Assembly: GCF_937980635.1 (NCBI RefSeq)
Contig: NZ_CALJPG010000009.1
Coordinates: 62,001 to 126,000 of the forward strand
Reading direction: 5' to 3'
Source: an uncultured Campylobacter sp.
GTDB lineage: Bacteria > Campylobacterota > Campylobacteria > Campylobacterales > Campylobacteraceae
DNA: 64,000 bases
The position numbers and the translations under genes were made by a program. Below, in pieces: positions 17,438 to 24,376 of the stretch (position 1 is its first letter; the number at the start of each line of letters is the position of its first letter). The notes below the pieces were generated by a model, which searched no databases, was not told where the DNA came from, and worked only from the letters and a program-made list of their open reading frames with translations.

Positions 17438-18109
17438 ATGAGAATTTTAATAGTCGAGGACGAGGTGACTTTAAACAAGACGATAGCGGAGGGCTTGATG
17501 GAGTTCGGCTATCAGACGGATACTTCCGAGAGTTTTAAGGACGCAGAGTATTATATCGGCATTAGAAATTATGATTTGGTGCTAACCGATTGGATGCTAG
17601 CTGACGGCAACGGCATCGATCTCATCGCATTAGTTAAGCAAAAATCCGCGCGCACCTCCGTCGTCGTGTTATCTGCAAAAGACGATAAAGAAAGTGAGAT
17701 CAAAGCGCTTCGCGCGGGTGCGGACGATTTTATCAAAAAACCTTTCGACTTTGATGTTTTAGTAGCACGCCTTGAGGCTAGACTTCGCTTCGGTGGCTCA
17801 AATATCATCAAGATCGACGATCTTATCATTGATCCTGATGAGGAAAAAATTACTTACTTGGGTCAAGAGATCGAGCTTAAGGGCAAGCCGTTTGAGGTGC
17901 TAACTCACTTGGCGCGCCACAGCGATCAGATCGTAAGCAAAGAGCAGCTGCTAGACGCTATCTGGGAGGAGCCCGAGCTCGTTACGCCAAATGTCATTGA
18001 AGTAGCGATCAATCAAATTCGGCAGAAAATGGATAAGCCTCTAAATATCTCTACGATCGAGACCGTTCGCAGACGCGGATATAGATTTTGCTTTCCACAA
18101 AAAGCCTAA
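17438..18109 (+). CDS. cosR: OmpR-family response regulator, CosR/HsrA orthologue
   Basis: 223 residues: receiver domain (1-120) and winged-helix DNA-binding domain (about 125-220). The C-terminal part (KGKPFEVLTHLARHSDQIVS ... ETVRRRGYRFCFP) is nearly identical to C. jejuni CosR and H. pylori HP1043/HsrA, essential regulators of oxidative-stress and housekeeping genes. Here the receiver has all phosphorylation residues: E7/D8, D51 (LVLTDWM), S79 and K101-P102. CosR and HsrA are described as orphan regulators with atypical receivers, so the complete pocket is notable. The downstream histidine kinase overlaps its end by 22 bases. The upstream gap (17362-17437) is A/T rich with a TTAAAAT-like -10. 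Confidence 0.9.
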   Translation: MRILIVEDEVTLNKTIAEGLMEFGYQTDTSESFKDAEYYIGIRNYDLVLTDWMLADGNGIDLIALVKQKSARTSVVVLSAKDDKESEIKALRAGADDFIKKPFDFDVLVARLEARLRFGGSNIIKIDDLIIDPDEEKITYLGQEIELKGKPFEVLTHLARHSDQIVSKEQLLDAIWEEPELVTPNVIEVAINQIRQKMDKPLNISTIETVRRRGYRFCFPQKA

Positions 18110-19395
18110 GAGTCCGCTTTGTAATACAATTAGCATCCGCTTCGTTGATGCTAATTGTCATTTTTTCGGTAATGCTCTATAATTATATGAGAATTACCAT
18201 CTTTGAAACTCCCGTTCAAAATTTAATCCAAAGAGCGCAAAAAATCGTAGACGCCTCCGTGCCGTCTGAGAAAATTTCATCTTTTTTACAAGACGCATCC
18301 GGTGAATACGAAAGCAAAATCATCGAAAACGAAAGTATCAATAAACCTAAATTTATCGAAAGCTTCGAGGATGGCAGGAGCTATTTACAGCTGCACTATC
18401 CTTATGGTAAGGATAAAATTTTAAGCATTAAAGCAGACGTGAGCGTCTATGCAAACATCGTAAATCAAATACTCATCGACATAATTTTAGTAAATTTGAC
18501 TATGATATTTTTGGTGGTGTTTTACGCGATGTTTCTCTCGCGCATGCTGCTGATGCCGATTAAGCTGATTAGCCAAAGGCTTGCTTCGGTGGATGAGAAA
18601 TTTCTAAAGCCGATCGACGCAGCGGAAATTCCAAGTGAATTTAGCCCGCTTTCAAACAGCATAAACCGCCTGCTTGAGCGCATCGAGACCTTCATTTTGT
18701 ATCAAAAAGAGCTTTTTATCGGCATCGCGCATGAGCTTAAAACTCCGCTTGCGGTGATGAAAACCAAAAACGAAGTTACGCTAATTAAGCCGCGCGAGAG
18801 TGAGAAATATATCGAGGCGCTTAAAAACAATAACGACTCGATCGATAGTATGAATAAGATGATCAGCTCCATCCTAGAGATCGGGCGACAGGAGGGGGCG
18901 CAGTTTGAGGCGCCCGAGCAGATCGATATGATCGCCTATCTCAAGGAGCTGTGCGTAAATTTCACGATTTTAGCGCGTACGGCAGGCAAGGACTTGACGA
19001 TGGATCTTAAGCCTGAACAGCTTGAAATTTCGGTGCAGAAAAGTCTCTTTATGCACGTGATTCAAAATTTTATCCAAAACGCCATAAAATTTTCTCCGGA
19101 CGGCGAAAAAGTACTGATCGAGAGCGAAATTTCGAACGGAAATTTCATCGTGCAAGTTGCAAACAAAGGCGAGCCGCTTAACGAAGAGATCGATTATTTC
19201 GCGCCTTTTAAGCGCTACGGCGGCAAACCGGGAGCTGGGCTTGGGTTATTTTTAGCCAAAAATGCTGCTCAAGCGATGGGTGCGCAAGTGGATCTTAAAA
19301 ACGACAAAGGGCGCTCGCTAATTGTCGCGATTTTCAAACTTCCGCTAAAAAATTTAAGAAATAGCCCGAAATTCCGCTATTTTAAAACAAAATGA
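18088..19395 (+). CDS. Sensor histidine kinase overlapping cosR
   Basis: A 435-residue membrane kinase. It has TM1 at about residues 11-31, a periplasmic sensor region of about 95 residues, TM2 at about 127-150, a HAMP-like linker and a DHp domain with phospho-acceptor H215 (IAHELKTPLAVMK). The catalytic ATPase domain has the N box (NFIQNAIKFSPDG) and G box (GAGLGLFLAKNAAQAMG). The start is a TTG at 18088 inside the cosR end; the next ATG would cut into TM1, so TTG is preferred. The overlap argues that it is the partner of the CosR-type regulator. In C. jejuni, as I recall, the ferredoxin gene follows cosR directly with no kinase between. Confidence 0.9.
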   Translation: MLSTKSLRVRFVIQLASASLMLIVIFSVMLYNYMRITIFETPVQNLIQRAQKIVDASVPSEKISSFLQDASGEYESKIIENESINKPKFIESFEDGRSYLQLHYPYGKDKILSIKADVSVYANIVNQILIDIILVNLTMIFLVVFYAMFLSRMLLMPIKLISQRLASVDEKFLKPIDAAEIPSEFSPLSNSINRLLERIETFILYQKELFIGIAHELKTPLAVMKTKNEVTLIKPRESEKYIEALKNNNDSIDSMNKMISSILEIGRQEGAQFEAPEQIDMIAYLKELCVNFTILARTAGKDLTMDLKPEQLEISVQKSLFMHVIQNFIQNAIKFSPDGEKVLIESEISNGNFIVQVANKGEPLNEEIDYFAPFKRYGGKPGAGLGLFLAKNAAQAMGAQVDLKNDKGRSLIVAIFKLPLKNLRNSPKFRYFKTK

Positions 19396-19444
19396 AGCTT
19401 TTTATGGTATAAACGCCATAAATTTTTTCGTAAGGTAAAATTAT

Positions 19445-19690
19445 ATGTCATTGTTGATTACAAAAGAATGCATCAGTTGCGACGCTTGCCGCGAGGAATG
19501 CCCTAATGAAGCTATTTTTGAGGATGAGCCGATATACATCATAGACGCCGATCGATGCTGTGAGTGCGTAGATGATTACTCCGAGCCCGCTTGTATCGTG
19601 GTTTGTCCCGTCGAGTGTATCATCACCGATCCCGATAATATCGAGACGGCGGACGAGCTGAAATACAAACACGTCCATATGGAAATTTAA
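19445..19690 (+). CDS. YfhL-type ferredoxin, 2[4Fe-4S]
   Basis: An 81-residue electron carrier with cluster motifs CISCDACREECP and CCECVDDYSEPACIVVCP. It is like FdxA at 8.7 kb, but with a shorter tail. It starts 49 bases after the kinase and ends directly before the ppx/gppA ATG. C. jejuni has the same ferredoxin-phosphatase order beside cosR. The electron partners are unknown. Confidence 0.92.
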   Translation: MSLLITKECISCDACREECPNEAIFEDEPIYIIDADRCCECVDDYSEPACIVVCPVECIITDPDNIETADELKYKHVHMEI

Positions 19691-21133
19691 ATGCCCAAGC
19701 GCGTCGCAGTCATAGATCTGGGCTCAAATTCCGCCAGAGCCGTGATTTTCGAGCGCACGAGTAGGCTCGGATTTTTCATTTTGGCCGAGCACAAGATCAA
19801 GATCCGCCTAGGCGAAGGCGCTTACGAAAACGGCGGAATTTTAACTCCCGAAGCGATGCAAAAATGCCTGCTGGCGTTTAAAAAATTTAAAACCCTGGTA
19901 TGCAATTACAAAGCCAAACGCGTGCTTTGCATCGGTACATCCGCGCTTCGCGATGCACCGAATGGGAGCGAGTTTATAAATCTCGTCCGCAAGCAAACTG
20001 GCATTGCGATCCGCAAGATAGACGGGCAGATGGAGGCGTATCTAGGCGCCTATGCGGCGCAAAATTTGCTTAGCGACTTTTCCGAGGGCGTTACGTTAGA
20101 TATCGGCGGCGGCTCGACCGAGCTTGCTTACATCAAAAACGGCAGGATAGAAAATAAAATTTCTCTAAATTTAGGCACGGTGCGGCTAAAGGAGCTGTTT
20201 TTCGACCGCGGCGACACAAAGGGGCTGGAGAAATACATAAACAGCGCGATCTCGCAGGTAGGTGCCGAATTTCGCACGCAAAATTTAATCGTAATGGGCG
20301 GCTCCGCGCGAGCGCTCTCGGGCGCCGTGATGAGCCTACAAAACCATCCGCTAAAGATCGTGCATAATTTCAGCTACGATTACGAAAAATACGCGCCGTT
20401 TTTTGCCAAGCTGATGAGCGCAAAGACGCTTGATCTGGCGAAATTCCCGATCAAAAAAGACCGCTACGACACGATAAGAGAGGGCGCCATTATCTTTGAT
20501 AAGATCGTAAGGCGCCTAGGGGCGAAAAAGATCATCACCAGCGGCGTAGGAGTGCGCGAGGGGGCGTTTTTAAGCTCGATTCTGCGCGGCGCAAACCTGC
20601 CTAGAGGCTTTAATCCGAGCCTAAGAAGCCTTAAAGATCGCTTCGCTTCCGAGCCGAGCGAGGCTCCGAAGTTTGCGAAAGCACTGTTTTGCGCGCTATT
20701 GCCTCTACACGGCTTGGGCGAAAAATATATTAAAATTCTACAAACCGCAGCATCGCTTTGCGAGATCGGGCGGGCGATCGGCTTTTATGCCAAGCACGAA
20801 ACCAGCGCGGATATGGTGCTCGGCGGGCTGAACTACCGCACGACGCACAAAGAAAAAGCGCTCATAGCCGCGATCATCTCGATGCACGGAAAGCGCGAGC
20901 TGGGAGCTACGTTCGCGCCTTTGAGCGCGATTTTGCCCGATGCCGGCAAGCTCGCCTGGCTGAGCTATATTTTGGAGCTTGCGCGCCTCTTAAGCGAAAA
21001 CGCGCTAAAAAATTTAGAATTTAGCTTTGAAAATTCCACTCTTAAAATCTCCGGCGCGGATAATTTGATAATGCTTAAAGGAAGCCTTAAAAAGCTCGCA
21101 AAACCCGCAATTTTTGCGATAAAATTCTTTTAA
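19691..21133 (+). CDS. Ppx/GppA exopolyphosphatase / pppGpp phosphatase
   Basis: A 480-residue enzyme of the ASKHA fold that splits phosphate from polyphosphate or pppGpp. The phosphate-binding motifs are DLGSNSARAVIF near the start and LDIGGGSTELAYI near residue 140, then GVGVREGAFLSSI. A C-terminal HD-like helical domain follows. The ATG directly abuts the ferredoxin stop codon. Sequence alone does not separate Ppx from GppA activity. It is the last gene of the cosR operon; a minus-strand gene ends about 95 bases further on. Confidence 0.9.
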   Translation: MPKRVAVIDLGSNSARAVIFERTSRLGFFILAEHKIKIRLGEGAYENGGILTPEAMQKCLLAFKKFKTLVCNYKAKRVLCIGTSALRDAPNGSEFINLVRKQTGIAIRKIDGQMEAYLGAYAAQNLLSDFSEGVTLDIGGGSTELAYIKNGRIENKISLNLGTVRLKELFFDRGDTKGLEKYINSAISQVGAEFRTQNLIVMGGSARALSGAVMSLQNHPLKIVHNFSYDYEKYAPFFAKLMSAKTLDLAKFPIKKDRYDTIREGAIIFDKIVRRLGAKKIITSGVGVREGAFLSSILRGANLPRGFNPSLRSLKDRFASEPSEAPKFAKALFCALLPLHGLGEKYIKILQTAASLCEIGRAIGFYAKHETSADMVLGGLNYRTTHKEKALIAAIISMHGKRELGATFAPLSAILPDAGKLAWLSYILELARLLSENALKNLEFSFENSTLKISGADNLIMLKGSLKKLAKPAIFAIKFF

Positions 21134-21228
21134 ATGGCGCCCTGCTTGTCGCGTAAGTTTAAGGCGGGCGGAGTTTGTTTAATTTTAGGAGCTTGAAGCG
21201 GGCGATAAATCCCTATCAATAGCGCTTT

Positions 21229-21930
21229 TTAAATTTTAATTCCATTCTTGGCTAAAGAATAGACGCTAAAAAATCCGTAGTCGGTGCGAACGTAAAGGCG
21301 CTCGCTCGAGATTTCAATAGCGGCAGTTTTGACGCAGTGCTCGCACTCAAACTCGCCTAAGAGGCGAAAATCCTCCAAGCTGAATGCTTTAAATCCACCG
21401 TAAAAATACGTAAGAAAAATTTGATCGTTTGCGGCAAACCTCATCACGCTTCTTGGCAAGGTTTTTGGTACGCTTAGACGCTTTTTGCTTGCGACGTCCC
21501 AAAAATACAGCTCATCAAAGCCGTTATTTATGACTAAAATCGCATCATTCTTGATGAGCCCCACGTTTAGGGAGTGGATATAGCCCACGTCGCATTCGAT
21601 ACGGCAAAGCTCGGCGAAGTCTTTTAGGCGGTAGAGCCTGGCGATATTTTTGCCACCTTCACCCCCACAGGCTGCGCAAATTTTATTGCCGAAGCCTATC
21701 GTTTTTACCGAAAAATCCGTTTTAAAATTTAGCTTCTTGTCGCTTCCGAAAGCTAAAATTCCGTTCGTGCTACAGGCTAGAATTTCGCCATTGCCGCTTA
21801 GAGCAGAGCTAAAGCCTCCTCCTGTGATACCCCAGGCTTCAAAAAGCCTGCTGAATTTTTCTCCGTCAAAAAGAAAGAATTCGTGGTCCAAATCAAGCAC
21901 TAAAGCTTTTTGGTAGCGGTCATTTTCCAC
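21229..21930 (-). CDS. Unknown protein, beta-propeller-like (downstream half of a possible split gene)
   Basis: 233 residues without a recognised family. It is built of short strand-like segments with repeated hydrophobic/charged alternation (LVINNGFDELYFWDV, FLTYFYGGFKAFSLEDF, RLYVRTDYGFFSVYSL), as in WD40- or PQQ-type propellers with 4-5 blades. No signal peptide is seen. Its start overlaps the preceding gene by 31 bases in another frame. The peptide upstream of its likely homologous region (before VLDLDHEFFLFDGE) is weak, so it may be the second half of one longer protein split by a frameshift near 21908. Confidence 0.5.
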   Translation of the reverse strand: MENDRYQKALVLDLDHEFFLFDGEKFSRLFEAWGITGGGFSSALSGNGEILACSTNGILAFGSDKKLNFKTDFSVKTIGFGNKICAACGGEGGKNIARLYRLKDFAELCRIECDVGYIHSLNVGLIKNDAILVINNGFDELYFWDVASKKRLSVPKTLPRSVMRFAANDQIFLTYFYGGFKAFSLEDFRLLGEFECEHCVKTAAIEISSERLYVRTDYGFFSVYSLAKNGIKI

Positions 21931-22316
21931 GCTAAAATTTTTGGTAGCTTAATTTGCGCAAGAGTTTTTAGTTCGCCGTCCAGCACGATTAAATAATCGC
22001 AGCCATGCTCGTCAAAATTACATTTATAAACGTAGAATTTATCCTCAAACTCGGCAAATCCAAGCGCCCCGCTGTATCCGCCGCCGATATAGGCATGCGC
22101 TATTGCTTCGCCGAATTTTGCTTTTTTGTTTTCGTAGATGAAGCCCTTTTTTAGGACATCAACTTGCTTTTTTACGAAAGCTTTTTGCAAGGCATCGCAA
22201 TTTGCGAATTCTTTAGAGCTCAGCCTTTCTTTGCCGTTTTGTAGAGTCTTTGAAATCAAACTAAGCCCGTGCGTTTGAAGCAGGATCTCTTTCTCGCCGT
22301 CGGTAAATTTTTTCAT
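21900..22316 (-). CDS. Unknown protein (upstream half of a possible split gene)
   Basis: 138 residues, start MKKFTDGEKEILLQTHGLSL, no family recognised. The second half (FAEFEDKFYVYKCNFDEHGC, then DYLIVLDGELKTLAQIKLPK) again looks like propeller strands. It stops just where the next gene, in another frame, continues the same strand pattern. A single-base change in the AAAAAG run near 21904-21908 would join the two into one protein of about 365 residues. It could also be a true gene pair with coupled translation. Confidence 0.5.
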   Translation of the reverse strand: MKKFTDGEKEILLQTHGLSLISKTLQNGKERLSSKEFANCDALQKAFVKKQVDVLKKGFIYENKKAKFGEAIAHAYIGGGYSGALGFAEFEDKFYVYKCNFDEHGCDYLIVLDGELKTLAQIKLPKILAWKMTATKKL

Positions 22317-22392
22317 AGCAGCCCCCTAAGTATAAATTTGAAGTCTAATTTTAGAATCTCAAAGCTTAAACTACGGGGCGCGGCAAAGCTGT

Positions 22393-22698
22393 TTAAAATC
22401 TACCGAGCGCTTCTTTGACGTGATCCTCCGCCATGTCGATATTCCACATCGGCTCAAAGACGAGATCAATCTCCACCTCACCGATGCCATCCACGCTCTC
22501 GGCACCTGCGCGCACCCATTCCACCATCATCTCATGCAGCGGGCACGACTGAGTCGATAGCGTCATCGTGACTTTGACGTTGTTCGCCTCATCTACCGCT
22601 ACATCGTAGATGAGCCCTAGCGACACGACGTCAAAGCCCACCTCGGGGTCCACCACGGCGCGAAGCGCCTCGTAAATTTTCTCCTTCGTTACTTTCAT
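22393..22698 (-). CDS. DUF59 (MIP18/SufT-like) iron-sulfur assembly factor
   Basis: A 101-residue DUF59 protein, a family that helps mature iron-sulfur or other metal proteins. It has VVDPEVGFDVVSLGLIYDV near the start and MTLSTQSCPLHEMM with the conserved cysteine in the middle. Its ATG overlaps the stop of the membrane protein gene by 4 bases. With the DUF2249 protein two genes up, this is a small operon of the kind seen around nitric-oxide and nitrite metabolism genes. Confidence 0.85.
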   Translation of the reverse strand: MKVTKEKIYEALRAVVDPEVGFDVVSLGLIYDVAVDEANNVKVTMTLSTQSCPLHEMMVEWVRAGAESVDGIGEVEIDLVFEPMWNIDMAEDHVKEALGRF

Positions 22699-23870
22699 TT
22701 TTCCTCTCCGAATTTTATGTAGTTAAAGATATTTACGATGTTGATTAGCACCAAAATTATACTTGCCGCTTGCAAGATAACCGCAGGCGTTAGCGCTCCA
22801 AAGCCCGCGCACGCAAGCGCTAAGACGTTCGGCACGCAGGCTGCGTAGGCGATCTTTTTGATTATCATATCCTCCAGCATAGGGATTTTGCGCTTGCCGA
22901 CGAAGGGCGAGACGTAGTGGTACCAGATGAGAAAAGGCGCGATTTTATAAAGGTGCGCGACGATGAAGGCGAATAAAAAGCCGTATAGCAGCCCAAACGC
23001 CGCCGCATCTGCGCGACCCATGAGCCAAAATGCCGCGCTAAATCCCAAAGCCGCCAGCGAGATGTAGACGTTTAAATTCCAATAATCGATCGCTTTTCGC
23101 ACTCGCCTGGCTAGGATGTAGATCGCCTGAGCTGCAAAGCTCGCAAGCGCGGCAAATGCGATGAAAATTCCAAAGTCTTTTAGCAAAAACAGCCCCGCGA
23201 GCAGATACAGCGCCAGCGAAGCTTTTGCTAGTGCGAAGCTTAGATCGTGCGCCAGGCTAAACATCGGCAGCAGCACGCACGCAGCGCCTACGATGACGAA
23301 AAACACAAAGCCCAGCACGAAGTATATGTGATAGGATAAAATTTCTGAAAAATACACTCCGAAAATCTCCACGCCGCTAAGCGCTAGCACGAGCGCAAAG
23401 CCAAGGCTGATCCCTACCGCCAAAAACGCAGCCGAGATCGCAAGTGCTACGGCGGGGAAGCTCCATTTGGGCGTGCCGATGAAGCTTAGCGCGTAGCAGA
23501 TCGTAAAATAAAATAGACTAAGCAGCAAAACGGCGCCGCCTGCGTGCATCAAAGGGATGCTTGAAAGCAGCAATCCCGCGCTTAGCAGAGCCACGCCCAC
23601 GCCGTAGGCGAGGAGATTTAAAAACGCAAATTTGACGGTGAAAAATTCCTTTTGGATGATGACGGAGGTGAGCTGATAGAGCGCTCCGATGATTATGCTG
23701 ATTACAAATCCCAGCAAAAATACGTGAAAAAAGCTCGCCGTCTGCGGCGCCTGGATCGCGCCGAAATCGGCCTTTAAAAAGCTCGCCGCGCTTAGCAGCA
23801 AAAAGATAAAGCCGCAGATGAAATAGCCGCCTACGATGCGAAACGGCGGCGAAAAGGTTGTGATATTCAT
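22695..23870 (-). CDS. 12-TM membrane protein, NnrS / heme-copper-oxidase-like
   Basis: 391 residues with about twelve hydrophobic helices. Conserved-looking histidines lie inside or next to helices: FFHVFLLGF, LSYHIYFVLGF and AHLYKIAPFLIWYHYVSPF. This layout recalls NnrS and subunit-I-like proteins of the heme-copper family, where such histidines bind heme. The assignment is by pattern, not by full-length similarity that I can verify. It lies between a DUF2249 gene and a DUF59 gene, which supports a role in nitric-oxide or respiratory metal handling. Confidence 0.5.
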   Translation of the reverse strand: MNITTFSPPFRIVGGYFICGFIFLLLSAASFLKADFGAIQAPQTASFFHVFLLGFVISIIIGALYQLTSVIIQKEFFTVKFAFLNLLAYGVGVALLSAGLLLSSIPLMHAGGAVLLLSLFYFTICYALSFIGTPKWSFPAVALAISAAFLAVGISLGFALVLALSGVEIFGVYFSEILSYHIYFVLGFVFFVIVGAACVLLPMFSLAHDLSFALAKASLALYLLAGLFLLKDFGIFIAFAALASFAAQAIYILARRVRKAIDYWNLNVYISLAALGFSAAFWLMGRADAAAFGLLYGFLFAFIVAHLYKIAPFLIWYHYVSPFVGKRKIPMLEDMIIKKIAYAACVPNVLALACAGFGALTPAVILQAASIILVLINIVNIFNYIKFGEEK

Positions 23871-23887
23871 CTAAATTTTAAAGCCCT

Positions 23888-24232
23888 TTAGCCGTGGCAC
23901 TTCGCGTCGGTGTCGAAGCCCTCATTGACCGCGCCGGGCTTTAGACTGATGGTGAGCTTGACCGCGTCGCCGTCCAGATCCTCGCGGGCAATGTCAAATT
24001 TAGACTCGATCTTCGGGATTAGCCCCATCGGAAATTTATGATTGACCATGATAACCTTTTTGGTTTCGTCTTTTACGAAATTTAGCGCCACCAGCGCATT
24101 TACCATCGGCTCGGGCGGGACGCATTTGCGCGAATCAAAGCCGATGTACTCCACGCCGTCTTGCGATTTTTTATAAAATTTCACCGTAGCGCCCGCTGCG
24201 TCAAACTCCTGCCAGTCTGTGAAAAAATCCAT
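23888..24232 (-). CDS. DUF2249-like protein
   Basis: 114 residues. The core IGFDSRKCVPPEPMVNALVA followed by VIMVNHKFPMGLIPKIESKF matches the DUF2249 pattern (D.R.. PPEPM ... L...P...l...). A cysteine near the C-terminus (DAKCHG) could bind metal. The family is small and cytoplasmic, and is often next to hemerythrin, NnrS or nitrite/NO genes. It is the first gene of a three-gene minus-strand operon with the 12-TM protein and DUF59. The start ATG has AAGGAT before it. Confidence 0.65.
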   Translation of the reverse strand: MDFFTDWQEFDAAGATVKFYKKSQDGVEYIGFDSRKCVPPEPMVNALVALNFVKDETKKVIMVNHKFPMGLIPKIESKFDIAREDLDGDAVKLTISLKPGAVNEGFDTDAKCHG

Positions 24233-24376
24233 ACTTGATCCTTTTTTAAAATTTCGCGCGATTATATAGCAAATTTTAAAATTTTGAAATGAGGTAGGTC
24301 AAGTCCTATTTGGAATTTGTAAATTTAGCCGAATTTTAATACACTACGCGTTAAAATTTTAAATCCGAGGACCATT

